A stretch of DNA of 37,015 bases, taken from positions 1 through 37,015 of the IMG/VR virus record IMGVR_UViG_3300042879_000598; one strand, given 5' to 3'. Source of the DNA: a virus. Shown one piece after another: positions 15,156 through 21,470 of this stretch. How positions within the stretch are numbered: the stretch's first letter is position 1; each line of letters starts with the position of its first letter. The position numbers were made by a program, and so were the translations under genes. The notes below the pieces were generated by a model. The model was not told the DNA's origin and did not search any database. It saw only the letters and a list, made by a program, of their open reading frames with translations.

Positions 15156-15341
15156 ATGCAAGTAACCATCACCGCCCAATCATCCAACCCCATCCGCAAC
15201 GCTGCCTATCCGCGCTTCCGCGTCATATGGGGCTGCAACGCCGACAACGTGTCGACCTTTTGGACGGATTACCACGCCGCCCAATATGTCCGCGCTCTAA
15301 CCCTTAACAACACACCCTGCCGATTGGAGGTGCTGCCGTGA
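15156..15341 (+). CDS. Small early protein, 61 aa, unknown
   Basis: Starts MQVTITAQSSNPIRNAAYPR and includes FRVIWGCNADNVSTFWTDY and HAAQYVRALTL, a pattern of beta strands followed by a helix. No family recognised. Third gene with the GGAG-NCATGTC-ATG leader; the upstream, out-of-frame ATG would encode only four residues. Its stop overlaps the GTG start of the next gene. Confidence 0.62.
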   Translation: MQVTITAQSSNPIRNAAYPRFRVIWGCNADNVSTFWTDYHAAQYVRALTLNNTPCRLEVLP

Positions 15342-15484
15342 GAATGTCCCCCATCTTTGGCGGCTTTGCCGTCCTGCTGCTCATCGCCTCCCCTTGGGTT
15401 GTGCCGTCCGCTGCGTGGATTGTTTATTCGATGGGTGCGACGTGTGCCGCTCTTGCTCTTATCCTGCGATTGTTCAACGACTAA
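15338..15484 (+). CDS. Tiny membrane protein, 48 aa
   Basis: GTG at 15338 overlaps the previous stop as GTGA and has GGAGG seven bases upstream; ATG at 15344 is in frame but too far from it. The product has two hydrophobic stretches (FGGFAVLLLIASPWVVP and AAWIVYSMGATCAALALIL) joined by a short turn, then a basic/polar end (RLFND). It is predicted to be a small two-span inner-membrane protein. Position in an early block argues against a holin; membrane-level host interference or superinfection exclusion are possibilities. Confidence 0.6.
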   Translation: MRMSPIFGGFAVLLLIASPWVVPSAAWIVYSMGATCAALALILRLFND

Positions 15485-15515
15485 CCCTGACTCACTAACT
15501 AAAGGAACTAAAACC

Positions 15516-15896
15516 ATGTCAAACACTACAACCCTTGACCTTGCCGCCGACGTTATCGATGTCCGCGACATCATCGCCCGCTTCGAAGAATTGGAGGCAG
15601 CGGTCTACGACGTTCCAATGGCCGATGCCATTGAAGAGTTGGAAACCTTGCGCAACATCCTCGCCGAACTCGCCGGGGATGGCGGCGACGAACAATGGCG
15701 CGGCGATTGGTACCCGGTGACGCTTGTGTGCGACTCGTACTTGGTCGATTACTTTCGCGAATTGCTTGACGACTGCGGAGAGATTCCGACCAACCTTGCC
15801 CCATATATCGAAATCGACTGGGAAGCGACCGCTCGAAATATGCGCATGGACTACTCGTGCATTGAAATCGACGGCCTTACCTACTGGTACCGCTAA
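15516..15896 (+). CDS. Highly acidic conserved phage protein, 126 aa
   Basis: A lysine-free protein with about 29 Asp/Glu against roughly 8 Arg. It has helical acidic segments (IIARFEELEAAVYDVPMADA, IEELETLRNILAELAGDGGD) and a C-terminal part with WYPVTLVCDSYLVDYFRELL and ending CIEIDGLTYWYR. The C-terminal pattern is one I have seen in many phage small proteins, some labelled anti-restriction. The charge distribution fits a DNA-mimic inhibitor, but no ArdA or Ocr signature can be confirmed. AAGGAA precedes the start. Confidence 0.75.
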   Translation: MSNTTTLDLAADVIDVRDIIARFEELEAAVYDVPMADAIEELETLRNILAELAGDGGDEQWRGDWYPVTLVCDSYLVDYFRELLDDCGEIPTNLAPYIEIDWEATARNMRMDYSCIEIDGLTYWYR

Positions 15897-15912
15897 CCCT
15901 TTGCCAACCTTT

Positions 15913-15958
15913 AGCGCATCCGCCCTCGGGGTGCGCTACGGGGTGCCAATGGGGCACC
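15913..15958 (+). promoter_or_regulatory. Two consecutive hairpins before the exported-protein gene
   Basis: AGCGCA/TGCGCT (15913-15937) and GGTGCC/GGCACC (15942-15958, 5-nt loop) fill the gap between two rightward genes. No U-run follows, so they are not ordinary terminators. They may act as attenuators or protect the upstream mRNA end. Confidence 0.4.
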
Positions 15959-15980
15959 GTATAACTTGGAGTATGAACCG

Positions 15981-16337
15981 ATGAAAACTTCAATTCTTGC
16001 CGCTTGTGTGGCGGCTTCGATGACCCCGGCCTTCGCTGACGTGTTCGCCGTCGGCGGCGTCAAGGGCGATAGCGCGGGGCGTACCGTGCTGACGACTGAG
16101 CCGTGCAACCAGAAGCTGGACACCATCGAATTGGGAACCAATAAGCCGACCGTCGCAGGAATGCGCCGAGCGTTCTATTACACGGGCGGCGGCGTCACCA
16201 ATGAGGGGTGCTGGAAGCACGAAGCCGGAACCATTTTGCTCGTGTGGCCTACCGAAAAAGTGCTGCGCCGCTTTCCGATTAAAAATTTCAAGATAGAGGC
16301 CGCGACCGTGGCCCCGTCTTGGGATTCAATCAAGTGA
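15981..16337 (+). CDS. Exported two-cysteine protein, 118 aa
   Basis: An N-terminal signal peptide (MKTSILAACVAASMTPAFA, cleavage before Asp20) predicts export to the periplasm. The mature part has Cys42 and Cys77 in ...EPC...NEGCW..., followed by Trp89, then FPIKNF. The same order and spacing (GC-aromatic, 11 residues to Trp, Val five later, aromatic-Pro-x2-Asn) occur in the exported protein at 18974-19306, so the two look like distant paralogues. TTGGAG lies nine bases before the ATG. Early expression and export suggest interference with adsorption or DNA entry of other phages, which is inference. Confidence 0.7.
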   Translation: MKTSILAACVAASMTPAFADVFAVGGVKGDSAGRTVLTTEPCNQKLDTIELGTNKPTVAGMRRAFYYTGGGVTNEGCWKHEAGTILLVWPTEKVLRRFPIKNFKIEAATVAPSWDSIK

Positions 16338-16570
16338 GGGGCGAGCGAGCCAGGCGGGGCGTTCCAAAAGGGGCGCCCCTGCCCATTAAAGAGCCACAGG
16401 AGCTTTTGACCGACGCGCTGGTGCTTGGCCTGACCGCCGACACCGACGCCGAGGTTGACCGGGCCGTGGCGCTCGCGGAACGGATCGCGGTGCTGTGTTC
16501 TGAGTTCGAAATCTTCGCGGCAAAACGAGACGCGCTCACGCGTGTACGAATGCTGAAGGGGGCGACATGA
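16334..16570 (+). CDS. Small early protein, 78 aa, unknown
   Basis: GTG start overlaps the previous stop as GTGA. The N-terminus is basic and Pro/Gly-rich (RGERARRGVPKGAPLPIKEP); from residue about 25 a helical, acidic segment follows (TDALVLGLTADTDAEVDRAV, LAERIAVLCSEFEIFAAKRD). No family recognised. The stop overlaps the next start as ATGA, so three genes are translationally linked. Confidence 0.58.
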   Translation: MRGERARRGVPKGAPLPIKEPQELLTDALVLGLTADTDAEVDRAVALAERIAVLCSEFEIFAAKRDALTRVRMLKGAT

Positions 16571-16755
16571 TACAGACAGAGGCGATAGAGGTGCCTATTC
16601 GGGTACTGGCTGACGATGTGATGGACGGCGTAGACCGTGACGTATCCGACTATGTGCGGTACAAATTCGGAGACGCGACTATTTCGCACATCACGCTGAC
16701 CGTACACCTTCGCGTGTACACCGACGCAGAGAGGAGGGCTAACCGTGACACTTGA
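16567..16755 (+). CDS. Small early protein, 62 aa, unknown
   Basis: Starts MIQTEAIEVPIRVLADDVMD and contains ISHITLTVHLRVYTDAERRA; mixed beta/alpha, acidic first half, basic end. No family recognised. ATGA coupling to the previous gene and an 11-base overlap with the next. Confidence 0.58.
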   Translation: MIQTEAIEVPIRVLADDVMDGVDRDVSDYVRYKFGDATISHITLTVHLRVYTDAERRANRDT

Positions 16756-16948
16756 AGAATTGCACAAGCTGGCCGAGGAATGCGGCGGATTGCTGATACC
16801 GGACGAAGAGGACGGGCCAGAGGTCGTCTTTGACATCGATGCTTTTGAAAAGTTCACGGATGCCGTGTACCGCTCGGGGACGGTGTTCGGGTTAGACCTC
16901 GCGCAACGGATCGCCGACAAGGTGCGGGTGACTCATGCAAAATCTTAA
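16745..16948 (+). CDS. Small acidic early protein, 67 aa
   Basis: GTG start behind GAGGAGGGC. Begins MTLEELHKLAEECGGLLIPD, followed by an acidic loop (EEDGPEVVFDIDAF) and a C-terminal helix (LAQRIADKVRV). The first half resembles small phage proteins that begin with a helix and an 'ECGG' turn, but no function is known. Overlaps both neighbours slightly, consistent with a compact operon. Confidence 0.6.
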   Translation: MTLEELHKLAEECGGLLIPDEEDGPEVVFDIDAFEKFTDAVYRSGTVFGLDLAQRIADKVRVTHAKS

Positions 16949-17060
16949 ATGGATATGGAGGCGGCTATTCGCACCGTGGCCCCCAGCATGGCCTAGCAAT
17001 TCATGGCGGCGCGTTCCCGCACCAAACTGGCGATGCTCTCGGGGTGGCAACTACTGGTAA
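16935..17060 (+). CDS. Possible Trp-rich basic peptide, 41 aa
   Basis: ATG at 16935 overlaps the previous gene by 14 bases. The product begins MQNLKWIWRRLFAPWPPAWP and has seven Trp, five Pro and seven Arg in 41 residues, ending GGNYW. Such composition is membrane-active or antimicrobial-like. There is no good Shine-Dalgarno site, so it may be re-initiation-dependent or not a gene at all; however, without it a 120-base gap would be left in a packed operon. Confidence 0.35.
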   Translation: MQNLKWIWRRLFAPWPPAWPSNSWRRVPAPNWRCSRGGNYW

Positions 17061-17071
17061 AGGGGTGACTT

Positions 17072-17314
17072 ATGGGGTGGAACTTGTCAGAGGAAGAGGC
17101 GAAGGCGTTATGGGAAGTTGAGGACGTACCGCACGGGCCGAAGGCGCACGAGTGGGAATCGCCCGATGAGCGGTGTATACGCTACGAGAAAGCTCTACGG
17201 GGGATTCTGGCGTGTAGCAGCAACGACCGCATGGTTATCATGCTTCAGGCCGTAGCGGCTGCTGCGCTACGTGAGCATGAGTTGGAAAAATGGTACATGG
17301 AGCGCCTCAAGTGA
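17072..17314 (+). CDS. Small early protein, 80 aa, unknown
   Basis: Starts MGWNLSEEEAKALWEVEDVP, with a His/Glu-rich segment (HGPKAHEWESPDERCIRYEK) and C-terminal amphipathic helices (MLQAVAAAALREHELEKWYM). AAAGGGG precedes the ATG. No family recognised. Its stop overlaps the GTG of the next tiny frame. Confidence 0.6.
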   Translation: MGWNLSEEEAKALWEVEDVPHGPKAHEWESPDERCIRYEKALRGILACSSNDRMVIMLQAVAAAALREHELEKWYMERLK

Positions 17315-17370
17315 CCGCGCTATTGGTAGCGGTCGCCGTGGCGGTGATCGTGGAAATCCTGACCGACTAA
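17311..17370 (+). CDS. Possible 19-aa membrane peptide at the end of the block
   Basis: GTG at 17311 overlaps the previous stop as GTGA. The peptide (TALLVAVAVAVIVEILTD after the initiator) is a single hydrophobic helix with acidic residues near its C-terminal end. Its stop is the base immediately before the stop of the convergent helicase gene. Coupling and composition favour expression, but its size makes it uncertain. Confidence 0.3.
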   Translation: MTALLVAVAVAVIVEILTD

Positions 17371-18678
17371 TTACTTGACGACGTGCAGCCCCGGGGGTGA
17401 CTCCACCATGTTGCGGAGTTGCGCCCGGGGCAGCTCGGCAAACTCTGGCGCGGCCCATAGGTGCTTCGGGGACTGATGCTCCCCGCTATGCGCCCGGCCT
17501 ATATCCTTCCACCCCGCAGCGGTTAACGCTGCAAACATCGTTTCTCGAGAGACGACCTTTGCGCTGCCCTTGCTAATCGCGGCGGCTAACTCGTTCCACG
17601 GGCTACCAACCACGCCGCGCACGAACGGGCCTTCGCGGTTCTTCGCAAGCTCGGCGATGAAGGCTTCACCACCTGAGAGGCCCAAGTCCACCATGGCCAA
17701 CTTAGCCTCAGTCACGGGCGGAGCGGCCCCAGGATTGAAAGCCGACACATCACGAGCGTCAAGCCATGCCGCCACATGTGCCATGCCGCCGTCGTAGTAC
17801 CAGGCCCAAAGGCGCTCGGCCTCATGCGGCGGTAGCGGCCCGGCATCCGACCACACGACGAACCATCGACGATCCGTCGCCGGAATCGTAATCGCAGCAC
17901 GTTCGTTACTAAAGGCCAAAACGAGAATGCGGTTCGCGACGTAGTACGGGTGCTGCTGCTTTTTATTGACGAGCAAGTTATCGGGCGGCGCGGCGATGAC
18001 GGGCTTCAGCGCATTTTCGAGCGCACGCCGGTCAGTGTTCGCGCCCTGCCGTAATTCGTTCAATACGATGACCTCAGACTCGAGCGAGTAGCCCCACGCC
18101 CCGGCGACTTCCTCAGCCCTTGAGGTTGCCACGTTGGCGAGCGTAGAACCGCCAATAGACCACAGGAAAGGCGCATATAGCGTGTCTTTGCCTGACCCGG
18201 GCAGGCCGCCATGAAGGATCGCGTGATTAATCTTTCGGTTCGGGTGCTGCCGCTTGTACGCGAGGACGTTAAGGACGTGTTCGCGCTCCATTGGATTTGG
18301 AATCATTCGCTCAACGTGGCGCAACCAGAGCGTTGCATCCCCAGGCACGCCCTCTGGCCGAGCATTCTGCCAGCGGTTCGCATGGGGCTTGCCACCCTTC
18401 GCCACGAGGACGGTTTCCCCGGCGGCATAAGTCAGGCCAATGACGGCACGACTGCCAAGGGCTTGGCGGTTCTCATCGAAGAAGGTCGCCGCCTCGACGC
18501 GCCGCGACTTGTTGTGGACGCTATAACATGCGTGACCTCGCATAATCGCGTTGAAGGCGTTGCGCGGGTATTCCTGCCGCTCCAGCACATCGAAGTAGTA
18601 ATCGCCCTCGGCAACGTAGACAAATCGCTTAAACCAATCAGCCGGTGCGAGGTCGGCGACATCGCTTGCGTTTTCCAT
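17371..18678 (-). CDS. DUF5906/D5-type replicative helicase
   Basis: A 435-residue superfamily-3-like helicase. Walker A is GGLPGSGKDTLY (residues about 157-168), Walker B is EVIVLNELR (202-210), followed by sensor-type residues (ANRILVLAFSNERAAITIPA, TDRRWFVVW). The N-terminal 110 residues resemble the part preceding the ATPase domain in primase-linked helicases, but no primase active site is visible here or elsewhere in the window. It is therefore the phage's own replicative helicase, used with host primase and polymerase. Last gene of the leftward early block; AGGGG precedes the start. Confidence 0.85.
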   Translation of the reverse strand: MENASDVADLAPADWFKRFVYVAEGDYYFDVLERQEYPRNAFNAIMRGHACYSVHNKSRRVEAATFFDENRQALGSRAVIGLTYAAGETVLVAKGGKPHANRWQNARPEGVPGDATLWLRHVERMIPNPMEREHVLNVLAYKRQHPNRKINHAILHGGLPGSGKDTLYAPFLWSIGGSTLANVATSRAEEVAGAWGYSLESEVIVLNELRQGANTDRRALENALKPVIAAPPDNLLVNKKQQHPYYVANRILVLAFSNERAAITIPATDRRWFVVWSDAGPLPPHEAERLWAWYYDGGMAHVAAWLDARDVSAFNPGAAPPVTEAKLAMVDLGLSGGEAFIAELAKNREGPFVRGVVGSPWNELAAAISKGSAKVVSRETMFAALTAAGWKDIGRAHSGEHQSPKHLWAAPEFAELPRAQLRNMVESPPGLHVVK

Positions 18679-18732
18679 ATAACCCCTCTACGATGCCTCT
18701 CGACATCGGTTCTTTTGACATGACACCCTCTC

Positions 18733-18767
18733 GCCCCGGTTGGCCCCCGCCTTCCGGGGCTTTTTTT
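18733..18767 (+). terminator. Rho-independent terminator, plus orientation
   Basis: GCCCCGG (18733-18739) pairs with CCGGGGC (18754-18760) across a 14-nt loop and is followed by seven T (18761-18767). On the minus strand no U-run follows, so it acts only on rightward transcription. It lies between two leftward genes, 1.4 kb past the end of the rightward small-gene block, with no rightward gene directly before it. The T-run overlaps the stop codon of the gene at 18766-18969. Confidence 0.8.
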
Positions 18768-18969
18768 ACCCCGTCACGCCGTGGCACTTCTCCGCCCAGC
18801 GCACTCCGGCGTAAAACGCGGCCTTCTCCGTTGATGACCAGTTATCGCCGAGAGTCTGCAATTTGAACTCAATCGCATCGTTACGCAGCGGCGAGCCTTT
18901 CTCTGCAAGCATACACCAGGACGTTTCGTCCCCCTGCCGATATGGGCAGATAGCTTCCTTTTCAGCCAT
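18766..18969 (-). CDS. Small protein, 67 aa, unknown
   Basis: Contains CPYRQGDETSWCMLAEKG and ends WAEKCHGVTG. Three cysteines plus His are spread over the chain, compatible with a metal site, but no known finger pattern fits. Central segment LGDNWSSTEKAAFYAGVRWA is helical. Four bases separate it from the upstream exported-protein gene. No family recognised. Confidence 0.6.
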   Translation of the reverse strand: MAEKEAICPYRQGDETSWCMLAEKGSPLRNDAIEFKLQTLGDNWSSTEKAAFYAGVRWAEKCHGVTG

Positions 18970-18973
18970 TCAC

Positions 18974-19306
18974 TTACTTCCTATTGCGATTCATGTAGTT
19001 GAGAAATTCATCCGACGGAATAAGGTTGTCTGCCGGGTAGGTGTACACATCGCCATCTACCCATTTGACAAAAAATTGATTACTGACTAAGCGATAGCAG
19101 CCCGTCAAGGAAATCCTGCCACCGTCAGATTGTGCATACACTAGGTACTGATTCTCGGGGCAATCGCTTTGCACGGTCGTAAACGTGATGTTGTTGTTAT
19201 CACGATTTGGGATCGTTCCAAGTATCGTTGGCGCTCCCGGTGACGGCCCATTTTGCGCACTAGCCAGCGGCATGAACGCAGCCAATAAAACGATATAACG
19301 CTTCAC
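18974..19306 (-). CDS. Exported two-cysteine protein, 110 aa
   Basis: GTG start at 19304-19306 with GAGGG upstream, one base after the previous stop. A signal peptide (KRYIVLLAAFMPLASA, cleavage before Gln18) predicts a periplasmic protein of about 93 residues. Cys49 and Cys70 (SDCPEN and LTGCYR), then Trp82, Val87 and YPADNL match the spacing in the exported protein at 15981-16337. Both probably form one disulfide. It is expressed with the replication/recombination genes. A role at the cell envelope such as superinfection exclusion is inference. Longer upstream starts lack a signal peptide and overlap the HTH gene. Confidence 0.7.
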   Translation of the reverse strand: MKRYIVLLAAFMPLASAQNGPSPGAPTILGTIPNRDNNNITFTTVQSDCPENQYLVYAQSDGGRISLTGCYRLVSNQFFVKWVDGDVYTYPADNLIPSDEFLNYMNRNRK

Positions 19307-19307
19307 G

Positions 19308-19532
19308 TTAAGCCCTCGCTTCAAATGGTAATGACGCCTGCCCCCGCAGGACGTACGCGGCGTAACGCTTGCCGTTACGCGTCTGGGTGACGGTTTCGAT
19401 GTCCATGCCTTCCTTGCGCAGTTCATCGATGCGGGCTGCCAATCGAAAGCATCCGAATTGATTGAGTGCGTCAATCGGTGTGAGCGCCGCGCCTGATTCG
19501 AGCGCAGCTTTGATCTGCTGGGTCTGTGTCAT
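19308..19532 (-). CDS. HTH_39-like helix-turn-helix protein, 74 aa
   Basis: The sequence TQTQQIKAALESGAALTPID, then ALNQFGCFRLAARIDELRKE and a small wing (TVTQTRNGKRYAAYVL) is typical of the phage winged-helix family HTH_39. The start at 19532 is fixed by an ATGA overlap with the preceding gene and by AAGGA upstream; a longer frame exists but is less likely. It probably binds DNA, as a local regulator or a recombination/replication accessory. Confidence 0.82.
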   Translation of the reverse strand: MTQTQQIKAALESGAALTPIDALNQFGCFRLAARIDELRKEGMDIETVTQTRNGKRYAAYVLRGQASLPFEARA

Positions 19533-19849
19533 ACGGTTCCTTGCCTCTTGTTTGCGCATAGTGTTCTAAATACGTCCAAAACGATCCGCTCGGTGTCGCG
19601 CTTGTTCGCCAAGAATGCGTGCGCCTTGAGCGCCTCAACGTACGCATCGTGCGCTTCTACGGTCTTCGGATGCTGTGCAGCGGCGGCTTGGCGTTCAGCC
19701 ACCGTCCCGTCGGCGAGAGAGAAGATCGCCTCACGAGTTCGCTTAAATGCGAACTCCGCTCGTTCGACCTCTCCCTTCGCCACGGCTGCACGCTCGTCGG
19801 TGTCAACGAGAAAGCGCAACGCCTTTTCTGCTCGTTCTTCGGAAATCAT
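19529..19849 (-). CDS. Conserved phage protein of recombination module, 106 aa
   Basis: Begins MISEERAEKALRFLVDTDER and is helical and charged throughout (GEVERAEFAFKRTREAIFSL, then KRDTERIVLDVFRTLCANKR). Proteins with this N-terminus recur next to phage exonuclease/annealase genes, but no function is established to my knowledge. The ATG at 19849 overlaps the previous stop (TGATG) and is preferred over a TTG one codon earlier. Coiled-coil character suggests it partners another protein in the module. Confidence 0.75.
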   Translation of the reverse strand: MISEERAEKALRFLVDTDERAAVAKGEVERAEFAFKRTREAIFSLADGTVAERQAAAAQHPKTVEAHDAYVEALKAHAFLANKRDTERIVLDVFRTLCANKRQGTV

Positions 19850-20169
19850 CAAAATGCGATGTCGTCGTCTTTAAAGTCCGCCGACGCCCAATTGTCTTCG
19901 GTCAGGCCAGAGTTCACGGCCTTCTTCATGGCAGGCGGTGCGCCCTTTGGCTTGACCTTGATTGAGAAGTATTCGTTACCGTTGCGGCCTTTCTTCTTGT
20001 AAAGATCGACCCAGTAATTGACGCCACCAATCAGGCCGCTGCCTTTGTAGTCCGCATCGGTGCGCACCCATTCGGTGCCGTCCGGGTTCTTCATCACCTG
20101 ATCCGGGCGCTTGTCTTCGTTCGCAAACAATGTCGCCGTGTTCGGTTTCGGTTCGTACTTCGTCTTCAC
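19849..20169 (-). CDS. Putative single-stranded DNA-binding protein
   Basis: A 106-residue protein, GTG start overlapping the exonuclease stop (GTGA). The core (TLFANEDKRPDQVMKNPDGT, then GLIGGVNYWVDLYKKKGRNG, YFSIKVKPKG) looks like a small beta-barrel. The C-terminus is ADFKDDDIAF, very close to the acidic tip DDDIPF with which bacterial SSB recruits partner proteins. With the neighbouring exonuclease and ERF annealase it would complete a recombination set. SSB assignment rests on the tip and context, as the barrel itself is divergent. Confidence 0.68.
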   Translation of the reverse strand: MKTKYEPKPNTATLFANEDKRPDQVMKNPDGTEWVRTDADYKGSGLIGGVNYWVDLYKKKGRNGNEYFSIKVKPKGAPPAMKKAVNSGLTEDNWASADFKDDDIAF

Positions 20170-20777
20170 AGGGTCATCTCCTTCAGGGCTTTAACCTTTT
20201 CATCAAGTTCAGCCAAAAACTTCTGAACTTCGTCCTCTAGCACTTTGATGGTGTCGTCGTCGCGCTCAATGCGCACGATGAGAAGCTGCAAGTTCTGCGG
20301 CATACGCGGGTCATACGACACCCAATCGCAAAACGTCGCCATGGCACAGGCCATCTGCCACTGCATCTGGTAGTAATACTTTTGCGGCGGCTCCTTGGTC
20401 ATTAGGTATTCGATGTGCTGCGCCGTGTTCGGGCACTTGATTTCAACGATGCCATTGGGTGGCACAGTGCCGTCAGGTGACGCGCCCGTCATCGGGATCG
20501 TCGGGTGCGGCAGGAAGCCCACCTCCGTCACGAACTCACCGCGTGCGGCGCTATACGCATCACGGGCCATCGGCTCTTTTTCAATGCCCCACATCATGGC
20601 CGTGCTGCTAAAGCCTTCGGTCGGCTTTCCAGTCAGGCGCTCAACCACAAGCTCGGCCATGTAGTTATTGCGAGAAGCGGCGTAGCCAGTCTTTGTGCGG
20701 GCCATCACATCTGCAATGCGTGATGCCGTTACCTTACCGACCCGAGCCTCCCACCATTCCGGTGTTCGCTGATCCAT
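20166..20777 (-). CDS. YqaJ/lambda-exonuclease family 5'-3' exonuclease
   Basis: A 203-residue PD-(D/E)XK nuclease. Family hallmarks are EWWEARVGKVTAS (residues 7-19), MMWGIEKEPMA (61-71), catalytic Asp102 in GASPDGT, and Glu112/Lys114 in IVEIKCP, followed by KYYYQMQWQMA. It would resect double-strand ends to leave 3' tails for the ERF annealase encoded upstream, supporting recombination-dependent replication and circularisation. Abuts the genes on both sides. Confidence 0.92.
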   Translation of the reverse strand: MDQRTPEWWEARVGKVTASRIADVMARTKTGYAASRNNYMAELVVERLTGKPTEGFSSTAMMWGIEKEPMARDAYSAARGEFVTEVGFLPHPTIPMTGASPDGTVPPNGIVEIKCPNTAQHIEYLMTKEPPQKYYYQMQWQMACAMATFCDWVSYDPRMPQNLQLLIVRIERDDDTIKVLEDEVQKFLAELDEKVKALKEMTL

Positions 20778-21001
20778 TAGTCATCTCCCATCATTGCTTT
20801 GAGTTCACGGATTTCACGCTCCAGGCGATAGATGCGCTCCTGCGCTAGGCGCTCACGCATCTCGGCATCGGCTCGGAGTTTGGTCTGCGAGCGCAGACGA
20901 ATTGCCAGCACTTGCGAAAGTTCGGAGGCATCGTCCGCAAGTGCCATGACGTGCCCCACTAACTCGCCTTCGGTCATCCCTTCGTAGTAGTAGAGACTCA
21001 T
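20777..21001 (-). CDS. Small coiled-coil protein, 74 aa
   Basis: Starts MSLYYYEGMTEGELVGHVMA; the second half is a continuous charged helix (EMRERLAQERIYRLEREIRE) with heptad spacing, so a coiled-coil dimer is likely. Between exonuclease and other small genes, with start and stop overlapping neighbours. No family recognised. Confidence 0.65.
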   Translation of the reverse strand: MSLYYYEGMTEGELVGHVMALADDASELSQVLAIRLRSQTKLRADAEMRERLAQERIYRLEREIRELKAMMGDD

Positions 21002-21255
21002 GCGTCACCTCTCGCCCTAATCGCAGCAGCGTAGTTTTCTGCCGTTGGTTCATCGGCTTCATAGCCGAATTCACACGCAGCAGTTTCAAACGTCACCGGC
21101 AATTCTTCGCAAACCCTCGCACACGCCTCCCGCTCGGCGGCGGCAACGAGGGCGGCGAAATGTTCAAGCATATTTGCATCGCCGTCGTCAGATCCGTAAT
21201 CAAACCAAAACATTCCTGCTTCCCGTGCCATACGTTTAATGTCGTCGCGGGTCAT
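20998..21255 (-). CDS. Small conserved phage protein with MTRDDI start, 85 aa
   Basis: Starts MTRDDIKRMAREAGMFWFDY and contains the motif FAALVAAAEREACARVCEEL, then a C-terminal AAAIRARGDA. This arrangement is very common in small early proteins of phages of Burkholderia- and Pseudomonas-like hosts, with no known function. Its start region is a near copy of that of the next gene upstream. ATGA overlaps link it to both neighbours. Confidence 0.72.
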   Translation of the reverse strand: MTRDDIKRMAREAGMFWFDYGSDDGDANMLEHFAALVAAAEREACARVCEELPVTFETAACEFGYEADEPTAENYAAAIRARGDA

Positions 21256-21257
21256 GT
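21237..21257. repeat. Duplicated gene-start sequence, copy 1
   Basis: This 21-base stretch, covering the start codon and first codons (MTRDDI) of the gene ending at 20998, is identical to 21452-21472 at the start of the adjacent gene. The identity stops outside the start region. Confidence 0.85.
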
Positions 21258-21470
21258 CGTTACCTTCCTCAACGCTTTCAATATGTGCTGCAAAGACGGC
21301 GAATGGCTGTAATCACCATGAGCAATCATGTCGTCTGCGTTTTCATTCCAAATGAAATCGCCCTCTGCGGTTACGCGCAAAACTTCGTTGTCTTGCAATT
21401 TGATAACCGTGTTTTCGTTTCGCATCGTATTTACATTCTGTGCTGCGCGAATAATGTCGTCGCGGGTCAT
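21252..21470 (-). CDS. Small protein with MTRDDI start, 72 aa
   Basis: Starts MTRDDIIRAAQNVNTMRNEN, then a beta-rich centre (TVIKLQDNEVLRVTAEGDFI) and a C-terminal helix (SPSLQHILKALRKV). After the first six residues there is no clear similarity to the neighbouring MTRDDI protein. AT-richer than its neighbours. Linked by ATGA overlaps to ERF upstream and the next gene downstream. Function unknown. Confidence 0.68.
   Translation of the reverse strand: MTRDDIIRAAQNVNTMRNENTVIKLQDNEVLRVTAEGDFIWNENADDMIAHGDYSHSPSLQHILKALRKVTT

Noticed and set aside
18211-18723. 170-residue plus-strand frame before the plus-oriented terminator
   Set aside because: It would explain the terminator, but it is fully antisense to the helicase, lacks a ribosome-binding site and has no domain; kept only as part of the antisense-transcript observation.
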